From Chitinophagaceae bacterium (GTDB lineage: Bacteria; Bacteroidota; Bacteroidia; Chitinophagales; Chitinophagaceae), in contig JADJLJ010000004.1 of the NCBI GenBank assembly GCA_016710165.1, positions 231,226 to 295,225 on the forward strand: a DNA stretch of 64,000 bases, in the 5' to 3' direction. Below the pieces are notes generated by a model that had not been told where the DNA came from, searched no databases, and saw only the letters and a list, made by a program, of their open reading frames with translations. The position numbers and the translations under genes were made by a program. Numbering within the stretch: position 1 is the stretch's first letter; each line of letters begins with the position of its first letter. Below, piece after piece: positions 37,731 to 45,129 of the stretch.

Positions 37731-38927
37731 ATGGGGTTCACTTACGGACAGATAACAGAAATAGCCGGGTACCACCTGACCGATCGTATCGGGTCAGGTG
37801 GTATGGGCGATGTTTATAAGGGATATAACAAGGCCCTGCAGCGGTTGGCGGCAGTAAAAATCCTGCACCAGAAAGAGATGGCTGAACGTTTCCGGAACGA
37901 AGCTTATATCCAGGCTTCGGTAAGTCATCCAAACATCGCATGCATGTATGAGTACATCGTTTCCCGGGGTATACCCTGCATCATCATGGAATATGTGGAA
38001 GGCGAAAACCTCGACAGTTACCTCCACCGAAAAGGAAAACTAACCAACCAGGAGGCAGAAGTGATTATCCGCCAGGTGGCATCGGCACTGGCATACCTGC
38101 ATAAAAAGGATATTGTTCACCGCGATATTAAGCCGCAGAATTTTAAAATTAATTCCAATGGTAAGGTCACTATGCTTGACTTTGGGATAGCCAAGGCAAA
38201 ATATACACCCAAACTAACGCAACAGGGCTTTGCCGTCGGTACTACCGAATACATGGCCCCGGAGCAGTTTCAGCAACAGGCAGATAGGAGATCAGATATT
38301 TGGAGCCTGGGCGTATTGGCATATGAACTGGTAACCGGTTATCTTCCTTTTGAAGCAAATAACCCGGTGACCCTGCGTTCCAAAATTGAAAAAGGAACAT
38401 TTACCAACCCTAATATAATGGTGCCGCAGATTTCTGATAAGCTGAACCTGGTCATTGAAAAAAGCCTGCGCCTAAATCCCGCCGGCCGCATAACAGCCGG
38501 GGAAATTGAACGCATCTTAAATGACCACCATGCAAAGCATGCCTTGAAGGGGAATAAAGGGTCGTTAAAAATTGAGTGGAACCGGAAAAATACTTTCATA
38601 GCCGGGGGTGTATTAATGTTCATTATAGTCATGGTCCTTATCCTTGTTCAGCCAGCAGGGGAAAACAAAGGGCAGAATGTAAAAAAGGAAGAGCAGGCTG
38701 CTACGGAAACGCAAAAGTTGATGATCAGTTCACCGAATGCACCCAATGCCTATATTGTTTTTCCGGATGGCAGCACAAAAAAACTTCCATACGAGATCAA
38801 CGGGAGTGAAGGGCAGAATTTTCAGTTCACCATCCAGGCTGAAGGATATGTTTCCCGGGAGATAGAAGTACCTATCACCACCCGGCGGAAATCGTATGAA
38901 TATAATCTTGAAAAAATAACGGAATAA
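37731..38927 (+). CDS. Transmembrane Ser/Thr protein kinase with PEGA-like outer domain
   Basis: The 398-aa protein begins with a Hanks-type kinase domain (about 12-265): glycine loop IGSGGMGDVYKG, VAIK-like AAVKILHQ, HRDIKPQN catalytic loop, DFGIAKA, and APE-like MAPEQF. A membrane helix lies near 286-306 (FIAGGVLMFIIVMVLILVQP). A short outer domain of about 80 residues follows, with FPDGSTKKLPYEI and AEGYVSREIEVP, resembling a PEGA fold. It is tightly linked to the PP2C gene (3-base gap). Confidence 0.92.
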   Translation: MGFTYGQITEIAGYHLTDRIGSGGMGDVYKGYNKALQRLAAVKILHQKEMAERFRNEAYIQASVSHPNIACMYEYIVSRGIPCIIMEYVEGENLDSYLHRKGKLTNQEAEVIIRQVASALAYLHKKDIVHRDIKPQNFKINSNGKVTMLDFGIAKAKYTPKLTQQGFAVGTTEYMAPEQFQQQADRRSDIWSLGVLAYELVTGYLPFEANNPVTLRSKIEKGTFTNPNIMVPQISDKLNLVIEKSLRLNPAGRITAGEIERILNDHHAKHALKGNKGSLKIEWNRKNTFIAGGVLMFIIVMVLILVQPAGENKGQNVKKEEQAATETQKLMISSPNAPNAYIVFPDGSTKKLPYEINGSEGQNFQFTIQAEGYVSREIEVPITTRRKSYEYNLEKITE

Positions 38928-38930
38928 AAA

Positions 38931-39857
38931 ATGAGCTGGTTCAAACTTTTTGGAAAAAAAACAAAGCAGGCCGTTCCGGAAAACAGCAACGGTTCATTTG
39001 AATCGGGAGACCTGCGGGTGATCGTATTATCCGACATGGGTAATATCCGTACCAATAATGAAGACACGGGAATGTTTTACAAAGTGACTGATGAGCATGT
39101 CATCCGGGAAAAAGGATACCTGCTGATTGTTGCAGATGGAATGGGCGGCCACCAGGCTGGTGAAGTGGCAAGCAGGATGGCAGGTGATATCATCAGCAGG
39201 GAATATTTCAATCAAACCGGTAATGGCGGTGTAGAGAAAAACCTGGCAAGGGTCTTTGCACTTGCCAATAAAAGTATTTTTGAAAAGGCGCGGTCACAAA
39301 AGGCTTATAATGGTATGGGTACCACCTGTACTGCGCTGGTTGTCATTGACAAGACAGTGTATTATGCCCACGTGGGTGACAGCAGGGCTTATATGCAGAA
39401 GGGAGATTCGATCGTACAGATCACCGAGGACCATACCTTTGTACAGGAACTGGTTAAGAACGGCGATATAACTGCCGACGAAGCAGCAAGCCATCCCAAA
39501 CGTAACATCCTTACCAATGCCATGGGAACAAAACCCGAACTGAGGATCGATACTGGAAAATGCCCGTTGAGTTTTGAAAACAACGACCGGCTCCTCATTT
39601 GTTCAGATGGTTTGTATGATTATCTCAGTAATGAAGAGTTGAAAGAGATATTGCAGAAAGAAGGATTAAAAAATGCAGCAGGGTTTATGGTAAACCAGGC
39701 CAAAGCAAGAGGAGGACATGATAATATAACGGTGGTTCTGGCCGAAAGGGCAGCAATCAATAATGAGCCCGAAAACGGATTAAAATTAACCAGGGATGTT
39801 GAATTACCTAAACTTACGAGGGATGCAGATCTGCCTTCTGATACCTCACCAGCATAA
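38931..39857 (+). CDS. PP2C-family Ser/Thr protein phosphatase
   Basis: This soluble 308-aa enzyme is the natural antagonist of the flanking kinases. Metal-binding and family motifs are present: GNIRTNNED, VADGMGGHQAGEVAS, YAHVGDSRAYM, TEDHTFVQELV, LLICSDGLYDYLS and RGGHDNITVVL. The C-terminal 40 residues contain a near-duplicate TRDVELPKLTRDADLP, a short Thr-containing repeat that could itself be phosphorylated. It begins 3 bases after the first kinase and ends 2 bases before the second. Confidence 0.95.
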   Translation: MSWFKLFGKKTKQAVPENSNGSFESGDLRVIVLSDMGNIRTNNEDTGMFYKVTDEHVIREKGYLLIVADGMGGHQAGEVASRMAGDIISREYFNQTGNGGVEKNLARVFALANKSIFEKARSQKAYNGMGTTCTALVVIDKTVYYAHVGDSRAYMQKGDSIVQITEDHTFVQELVKNGDITADEAASHPKRNILTNAMGTKPELRIDTGKCPLSFENNDRLLICSDGLYDYLSNEELKEILQKEGLKNAAGFMVNQAKARGGHDNITVVLAERAAINNEPENGLKLTRDVELPKLTRDADLPSDTSPA

Positions 39858-39859
39858 TT

Positions 39860-41545
39860 ATGATCGGACAAAAAATACATAACTACCAGATTAATGCTCA
39901 CCTTGGCCAGGGCGGCATGGGTAATGTTTACCGTGCCACCGACACCATGCTGGGCAGGGAAGTGGCATTAAAGATGCTTCATCCGCAACTTACCATGCAA
40001 GCCCAGTTCCTGGAGCGGTTTAAAAAAGAAGCCAGGGTGCTTGCACAATTACTACATCCAAACATTGCGGTCATTTACAATTTCATTGAACAGGGAGGAA
40101 ATCACTTCATGGTGATGGAATACGTGGAAGGAACAAACCTGGATGATCTTTTAAAAAAACATAAGGCATTGCCACCGGAATTTGTTGTACCCGTATTCAT
40201 ACAGGCATTGGAGGGACTGCAGCATGCGCACCGTAAAAATATTTTTCACCGGGATATCAAGCCATCCAACCTGATGCTGACGCCGGATGGGACCCTTAAA
40301 CTGATGGACTTTGGTATTGCCAAGGTTGCCGGCGAACAGAAAATGACCCAGGTAAACAAGATTGTAGGTACGGTAGAATTCATGGCACCGGAACTGATCC
40401 AGGGGAAAGACGCTTCTGCTGCATCAGATATTTATGCCGCCGGTATCACCATGTATGAAATGCTGTCTGGTAAACTGCCGTTCGAAAGCGATACAGATTT
40501 TAACCTGATGCAGGCCATCCTGAAAGAAAAAGTAAAATCGCCGGATAAATTTAATACTTCGGTCCCTAAAGCCCTGGCAGATATTGTCATGAAAGCGCTT
40601 GAAAAAAATCCAGCCAGCCGTTATGCCGATGCCCGGTCATTTCAACAGGCATTGATGGCGGCTTTCCCCCGTTTCAGGGAAGTAAGCCTGGGTAGATTAC
40701 TGGCAACTTCAGCAGGGCTTTCAAGAGCAATGGATCCCGCACAGATCAGCGGTGACAAACTTACCGCAGAGAACATAAACACAAAAACTGAACCGTGGAA
40801 GCAAACCGGGGCAGTTCTGGAATCATGGAAAGAGAAAATCTTACGGAATAAGAAAGCATATTTTCTTGGCGTAGCAGTTTTGATCTTCCTGCTCTTTGTA
40901 ATGGGAATATTATTCGACCGGAATGATACAAAGAACCTGCAGGCAGGCAACAGCATGAATACAGCGGAAAACAGTATTTCAGGAGATACCAATAACAGCA
41001 GTGTGCCCGCGAATATTATTCAGCAAGGTCCGGCAAATGAACCACCAACCGTACAGAACGTTCCGGAAAATAAACCTGTTCCTGAAGTTAAGCCGGTTAC
41101 TGAAAAACCCAAAGAGAAGAAAGTGGATGTAATTACAAAGGAACCGGTTCCAAAGAGAGAGGAAGCCATACGGGAAGAAAAAGTTGTCCCCGTAGAAAAA
41201 AAAGAAGAGAAAAAGGACATTTACATCAATGCAAAGGTAGAAGTTGAACTTACCCTGCGTACAGACCTGGGCAATGCAGAAGAGCGGAAAGACATACCGG
41301 TAAGTTTTTCAGTGAGCTATCCCGTGGTGTATGACGGGGTAACCATCATCCGGCAGGGCGCCACCGCAAGCGGCACCATCAAACTCGGGAAAGTGCTTAC
41401 TGATATAGAGATCAGTTCTGTCACTGCTGCCAACGGGCAGCAGATCCGGCTGAAAGCATCGAAAGGGCATGGTAAAAGAAATGAAATTACTTCCAACCGG
41501 GATTATACGGCTATTATTCAGCCGGGAACGAGGTTGAGTTTTTAG
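39860..41545 (+). CDS. Second transmembrane Ser/Thr protein kinase
   Basis: The 561-aa protein has an N-terminal kinase domain (about 8-265: LGQGGMGNVYRA, VALKMLH, HRDIKPSN, DFGIAKV, FMAPELI). A linker leads to a membrane helix near 333-352 (AYFLGVAVLIFLLFVMGILF), then a Pro/Lys/Glu-rich stalk (about 385-450) and an outer domain of about 110 residues ending TSNRDYTAIIQPGTRLSF. The stalk and outer domain differ from those of the first kinase, suggesting a separate signal or partner. It closes the operon; paaE follows on the opposite strand. Confidence 0.92.
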   Translation: MIGQKIHNYQINAHLGQGGMGNVYRATDTMLGREVALKMLHPQLTMQAQFLERFKKEARVLAQLLHPNIAVIYNFIEQGGNHFMVMEYVEGTNLDDLLKKHKALPPEFVVPVFIQALEGLQHAHRKNIFHRDIKPSNLMLTPDGTLKLMDFGIAKVAGEQKMTQVNKIVGTVEFMAPELIQGKDASAASDIYAAGITMYEMLSGKLPFESDTDFNLMQAILKEKVKSPDKFNTSVPKALADIVMKALEKNPASRYADARSFQQALMAAFPRFREVSLGRLLATSAGLSRAMDPAQISGDKLTAENINTKTEPWKQTGAVLESWKEKILRNKKAYFLGVAVLIFLLFVMGILFDRNDTKNLQAGNSMNTAENSISGDTNNSSVPANIIQQGPANEPPTVQNVPENKPVPEVKPVTEKPKEKKVDVITKEPVPKREEAIREEKVVPVEKKEEKKDIYINAKVEVELTLRTDLGNAEERKDIPVSFSVSYPVVYDGVTIIRQGATASGTIKLGKVLTDIEISSVTAANGQQIRLKASKGHGKRNEITSNRDYTAIIQPGTRLSF

Positions 41546-41572
41546 GGAACACTATAATCTTCTGAATCAGGG

Positions 41573-42649
41573 TTATTTTATATCAAAATCAACCACCACC
41601 TTCTCCGTTTTGGGATGTGACTGGCAGGTAAGTATAAATCCCTGTTCCACTTCTTCATGCTCCAGCCCCCAGTTAACGTCCATTTCCACTTCTCCTTCCA
41701 GGAGTTTTGCCTTGCAGGTACAGCATACGCCCCCCTTACAGGCAAAAGGAAGATCAGCTCCCTGTTTCAGCGCAGCGTCCAGGATGCTGTCGTTATCAAA
41801 GCCCAGGTCAAAATCAAAGCTTCTGCCATCCAGTTTAATGCTGATATGGCTTTTTGGCCCTGAATTATTTGTGTCCGGTACATGGCGATTTGTTACCTGC
41901 TTTTGGCCGGGGGTGGTGAACAGTTCAAAATGTATCTTCTTTTTATCAATGTGGATCTCTTCCAGGAAGTCCTTTACGCAAAAGATCATTTCCTCCGGGC
42001 CGCAGATAAAGATGTCGTCGGCAGTTTTGTAATCAACCAGTTTATTCAGTTCATTCAGTTTCCGGGTGTTTATTCTTCCGGAGTTGAGGGGAGCATCTGT
42101 CTTTTCCCGGCTAAGAATGTTTATAAAACTAAAGCGATTGAGATATTTATTTTTTAAACCTTCCAGTTCTTCGAAGAAAATGATCGAGTTGCGGCCTTTG
42201 TTGCCGAAAACCAGGGTAAAGCTGCTTTTAGGTTCAGCCTGCAGGGTTGTTTTGATGATGGAAATAACCGGCGTAATACCGCTTCCTGCAGCAAAGGCCA
42301 GGTATTGCTTTTCATTTCCCTTGTCCAGTTTTGTATTGAATTTACCTGTTGGCGGAAGTACTTCCAGCTCATCATTCACTTTCAGAACATCATTGGCAAA
42401 CGAGGAGAATTTTCCATCTTCCACCTTTTTAATGGCAATGCGGAGCTCCTGTTCAAAAGGGGATGTGCAGATCGAATAGGACCGGCGAAGTTCTTCCCCG
42501 TCAATTGTTTTGCGGATGGTGATGTTTTGCCCATGCTCAAAAGAAAATTCAGTTTTCAGTTCCGCAGGTATCTCAAAAGCGACCGAGATACAATCCTGGG
42601 TTTCTTTTCTAACGTCCTTTACTTTCAGTGTGTGAAAATGAACTGCCAT
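41573..42649 (-). CDS. paaE: Phenylacetyl-CoA epoxidase reductase subunit PaaE
   Basis: PaaE passes electrons from NADPH through FAD and a 2Fe-2S cluster to the diiron site of PaaA. The 358-aa protein has an N-terminal ferredoxin-reductase FAD region (LRRSYSICTSP), an NAD(P)-binding part (AAGSGITPVISI, FICGPEEMI) and a C-terminal plant-type 2Fe-2S domain (ACKGGVCCTCKAKL, later LTCQSHP). It is encoded 24 kb from paaABCD, right after the tetR gene and probably in one transcript with it. Confidence 0.95.
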   Translation of the reverse strand: MAVHFHTLKVKDVRKETQDCISVAFEIPAELKTEFSFEHGQNITIRKTIDGEELRRSYSICTSPFEQELRIAIKKVEDGKFSSFANDVLKVNDELEVLPPTGKFNTKLDKGNEKQYLAFAAGSGITPVISIIKTTLQAEPKSSFTLVFGNKGRNSIIFFEELEGLKNKYLNRFSFINILSREKTDAPLNSGRINTRKLNELNKLVDYKTADDIFICGPEEMIFCVKDFLEEIHIDKKKIHFELFTTPGQKQVTNRHVPDTNNSGPKSHISIKLDGRSFDFDLGFDNDSILDAALKQGADLPFACKGGVCCTCKAKLLEGEVEMDVNWGLEHEEVEQGFILTCQSHPKTEKVVVDFDIK

Positions 42650-42654
42650 ATAAA

Positions 42655-43245
42655 TTATTTTGCTATTCCGTTTAATAATTGGTTCACCATATTAGCTTCC
42701 AGTGTTTCTGTGGTTATATTTTTTTTATGGTGCTGCCAGAACTCAAGTCCCCGTACGGCCGACAGAATGGTCAATACAGCAACGTAGGGGTCCGCTTTTT
42801 TCAATTCCCCGGCCTCCATTCCTTCTTCAACCAGTTTTACAAACCGTTTCTCATACCCCCTCCGCTGGTTTAAGAAATCGCCCAGCCAGGGTTCTTTCAA
42901 ATGTTTCCATTCATGATTCGCCACATATACTTCGTCAAAGTCATTCAGCATCATCCCGATATGGAACCGGATGATATGCTCGATTTTTGATAATATACTC
43001 TTGCCGGTACTTTCTGTTGCATCCAGGTGTGTTGTGAAGGCACTGGCAACCTTAAAGCAAATGATCTGGAGTAATTCACTCTTTGAACCAATATGGTTGT
43101 ACAGGCTTGGCGCTTCCACGCCGATCGATTCTGCCAGTTCTCTCATGGAAGCAGCTGTATATCCCTTTGTTTTGAAAAGAACGGCCGCCTTTTGTGTTAT
43201 AGCCTCTTTTTTTGAGCTGTTTTTCCCAGGCTTTATTTTGGCCAT
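42655..43245 (-). CDS. TetR-family regulator, probable repressor of the paa genes
   Basis: The DNA-binding head is seen in residues 10-55 (ITQKAAVLFKTKGYTAASMRELAESIGVEAPSLYNHIGSK in outline). The remaining helices form a ligand pocket. I chose ATG 43245 (196 aa) over the upstream TTG 43257. It lies just upstream of paaE, and a palindrome at its own -7 element is nearly identical to one before paaA. By analogy with PaaR-type TetR proteins it would respond to phenylacetyl-CoA. That ligand is inferred, not shown. Confidence 0.85.
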   Translation of the reverse strand: MAKIKPGKNSSKKEAITQKAAVLFKTKGYTAASMRELAESIGVEAPSLYNHIGSKSELLQIICFKVASAFTTHLDATESTGKSILSKIEHIIRFHIGMMLNDFDEVYVANHEWKHLKEPWLGDFLNQRRGYEKRFVKLVEEGMEAGELKKADPYVAVLTILSAVRGLEFWQHHKKNITTETLEANMVNQLLNGIAK

Positions 43246-43258
43246 CCGGTTTTTCAAA

Positions 43259-43266
43259 CAAAACTA
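43259..43266 (-). promoter_or_regulatory. -7 element TAGTTTTG, promoter of tetR-paaE
   Basis: Minus-strand TAGTTTTG is an exact TAnnTTTG match 14 bases before the tetR ATG, giving a very short leader. It overlaps the right arm of the operator palindrome, so repressor binding would block RNA polymerase directly. Confidence 0.55.
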
Positions 43267-43278
43267 ACACTTATTAGT
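43263..43278. promoter_or_regulatory. TetR-type operator at the tetR-paaE promoter
   Basis: ACTAACACTTATTAGT is an inverted repeat with arms ACTAACA and TATTAGT (one mismatch). It matches the palindrome before paaA (17825-17840) in both arms apart from one base, with the same 2-base spacer. It overlaps the -7 element. Self-repression plus control of paaA is the simplest reading. Confidence 0.7.
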
Positions 43279-43443
43279 TTTCGGCAGAATTTTTGTGATT
43301 GTTTTTTGTAGGTTCACTGGTTTTAAATGAGTGTAACGGCTGCTGATAAGCGTAAATCCATTGTTTACTATGTGTTTATAAGTGGTTGTTATTCTGATTT
43401 TAAGCCCTGGAGCCAGGGAAGGAGGGGGGCAAAAACAAATGAT

Positions 43444-43451
43444 TATTTTTG
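43444..43451 (+). promoter_or_regulatory. -7 element TATTTTTG, candidate promoter of an orphan small transcript
   Basis: It is an exact TAnnTTTG match 14 bases before the ATG of a 35-codon frame, and a plus-strand terminator lies about 220 bases downstream. No -33 TTG is seen. AT-rich DNA makes chance matches common. Confidence 0.3.
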
Positions 43452-43464
43452 TATATAGAAAAAG

Positions 43465-43572
43465 ATGAGCAGAATCTGGAAAATAAATTATGATAATATT
43501 AAAAAAATACTAATTTTACAACCTGCTCAGTTATCTAACTCTCTCCAATCTTATTTAAAAACCGTTCCATAA
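43465..43572 (+). CDS. Candidate small ORF, 35 aa, unrecognised
   Basis: The frame reads MSRIWKINYDNIKKILIL followed by QPAQLSNSLQSYLKTVP. The KILIL...L..SL.SYL pattern faintly recalls the first strand and helix of a response-regulator receiver domain, so it could be a relic of one. It lies between a promoter-like element and a terminator on the same strand. There is no independent support that it is translated. Confidence 0.25.
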   Translation: MSRIWKINYDNIKKILILQPAQLSNSLQSYLKTVP

Positions 43573-43670
43573 TATCATTTATGTAAGGACGCCAATTACC
43601 TAAACTATTTAAACATCCGTTTAATGTCATAATATTTTACCTTTTTTCTTGTGGTTTCAGAGGTAAGCAA

Positions 43671-43706
43671 GGCCGGAGATTTTTATCTCTGGCCATCTTT
43701 TTTATT
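43671..43706 (+). terminator. Intrinsic terminator on the plus strand without an annotated upstream gene
   Basis: GGCCGGAGAT pairs with ATCTCTGGCC (one mismatch) around a TTTT loop, followed by ATCTTTTTTATT. The T tract is on the plus strand only. Neither neighbour (tetR, DUF2461-type) is transcribed in that direction, which is why a small plus-strand transcript is suspected. Confidence 0.65.
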
Positions 43707-43742
43707 GGACCTGCTGATCTCCGGGAAAAGGTAAATGAATGT

Positions 43743-44402
43743 CTAGCTGATAGCGCTGTTCAAAAAATCAACCAGCGGCTTCATTGCCTGGAACCTTTTG
43801 GCAGCTTCTTTTACGAAGTTCTTGTTTTGAACTTCCGCGTCGGTGAACGGGCTGGTTACAATGAAACTCTTCATTTTTATATAGGCAATGGCAGGGTTGC
43901 TGTCGTCATAATTCTTTGGGGGCCTGGTTAACGCTTCACCCTGCAATCCCCCAGGAAACATTTTTTTGAAGGATCTGCTTTCTACGGTTTTTTTCCATTC
44001 ACCAAAGCTGTAATCAATTTCCTGGCGGATACCGGCAAGTACGGCCGGCTCAGGCATCCAGATCCCCCCGGCAGCAAAACTTTCACCCGGCTCTATGTGT
44101 AAATAATATCCTGCACCCAGGCCTTTCTTGCCATCTTTATTGAAGTAGGCGGCCATATTATGTTTATAGGGGTCTTTGTTCTTGCTGAACCGGACATCCC
44201 TGTTTATGCGGAAAATGCAGTTCTTTGCCTCCAGGTTTGCAATGGAAGGATCGAATGTGCCTGTGTTCCTGATAAGTTGCCCGGCCATCAATAGAAAATC
44301 ATCCTTTGCAGCATCATACTGGTTACGGTTCTTGTCGAACCAGGTCTTGGTATTATTCTTTTTAAGGTCTTTCAGGAATCTGAGGGTTGAGGGTTGCAGC
44401 AT
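43743..44402 (-). CDS. DUF2461 (TIGR02453) family protein
   Basis: From the ATG at 44402 (MLQPSTLRFLKDLKKNNTK) the product is 219 aa, the usual size. Family motifs are WFDKNRNQYD, RDVRFSKNKDPYKHNMAAYF and YYLHIEPGESFAAGGIW. The longer frame start at 44468 adds 22 unrelated residues. The biochemical role of the family is unknown. It is probably a single-gene transcript. Confidence 0.93.
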   Translation of the reverse strand: MLQPSTLRFLKDLKKNNTKTWFDKNRNQYDAAKDDFLLMAGQLIRNTGTFDPSIANLEAKNCIFRINRDVRFSKNKDPYKHNMAAYFNKDGKKGLGAGYYLHIEPGESFAAGGIWMPEPAVLAGIRQEIDYSFGEWKKTVESRSFKKMFPGGLQGEALTRPPKNYDDSNPAIAYIKMKSFIVTSPFTDAEVQNKNFVKEAAKRFQAMKPLVDFLNSAIS

Positions 44403-44429
44403 TTGATTGAATTTTTGGAAAACGAATTT

Positions 44430-44466
44430 ACAGAAAATAAAAAAGGGAACGGTATCACCCATTCCC
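44430..44466 (-). terminator. Intrinsic terminator after the HNH endonuclease gene
   Basis: On the minus strand GGGAATGGGTGATACCGTTCCC forms a stem (GGGAA/TTCCC with an inner GGT/ACC) and is followed directly by CTTTTTTATTTT. It lies 17 bases after the stop of the HNH gene. Confidence 0.6.
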
Positions 44467-44482
44467 ATTCACCGGTTCCTGG

Positions 44483-45046
44483 TTACTTTATGCGGCCCCA
44501 GTTCTCGCCGCTTCGTATCCGGTACAGGGTCATTTCACTCACCTTATACCGGGCAGCAAGTTGTTTGTATGTGATGGTTCGTTTGGGGTCTTTCAGAATG
44601 TTCTTGATGGTCTTTACCTGGCTGGCATTGAGTTTCAGCCCGGTTGTTTTATTTGCCTGCCGTATCTTGTACGCTATTTTATCTGGGCTATCCTGCTGGT
44701 GGGTGCTCACCGTGTTGAGGGTTGCCCATGCAAGGTTTTTAAAATGGTTATCCTTTTTTTTGTGGTTGAGGTGAATAACATATTTATGTTTTGAAGAAGG
44801 CTTCTTACAGAACAACTTTGCCACTTCCCGGTGAATATAAATAGTGCCATTGCCATTTTTTACGTGGAGATTTAGTGTACGGTAGCCCGAAGTTATTGAG
44901 CCGCTTAAGAACTTACCGTCTTTTTCAACCGCTGTATTATAACTGGATGCCCTGCCATAGGATGATACGGCATATTTCTTCCGGAATTGTTTATGACCTT
45001 TAAAAAGTATCTGTTTCCAGATTTCGCCGGGATGTTTTTTAATCAT
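44483..45046 (-). CDS. NUMOD4/HNH-type endonuclease, possibly free-standing homing endonuclease
   Basis: The 187-aa protein has an N-terminal NUMOD4-like segment (GEIWKQILFKGHKQFRKKYAVSSYGR). An HNH_3-like core follows (IHREVAKLFCKKP, VIHLNHKKKDNHFKNLAW). The C-terminal helix-turn-helix has YKQLAARYKVSEMTLYRIRSGENW, like NUMOD1/IENR1 DNA-binding modules. Such enzymes are typical of introns, phages and mobile islands. Here it is a single gene between a housekeeping-like gene and ligA, with no intron visible. Confidence 0.85.
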   Translation of the reverse strand: MIKKHPGEIWKQILFKGHKQFRKKYAVSSYGRASSYNTAVEKDGKFLSGSITSGYRTLNLHVKNGNGTIYIHREVAKLFCKKPSSKHKYVIHLNHKKKDNHFKNLAWATLNTVSTHQQDSPDKIAYKIRQANKTTGLKLNASQVKTIKNILKDPKRTITYKQLAARYKVSEMTLYRIRSGENWGRIK

Positions 45047-45129
45047 AAGAGTATGATTTAAAATGATACCGGGCCAGCCCGATAGCCCGAATTGTAATAG
45101 GCTCCTTTTAAATATAATACTTTTTTTTG

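Larger units (their letters stand above)
43279..43742. other. Intergenic region of about 460 bases with a possible small transcript
   Basis: This AT-rich stretch between tetR and the DUF2461-type gene has no gene of normal size. It does hold a plus-strand TAnnTTTG (43444), a 35-codon frame (43465-43572) and a strong plus-strand hairpin terminator (43671-43706). A competing minus-strand frame of 31 codons lies at 43535-43630 (MTLNGCLNSLGNWRPYINDI...). A CCCTGG/CCAGGG hairpin lies at 43404-43417. A small RNA or small protein is possible. Confidence 0.4.

Noticed and set aside
43076..43270. Alternative minus-strand frame overlapping tetR
   Set aside because: It is a second frame of the tetR start region with no family features; the TetR frame has a clear helix-turn-helix.
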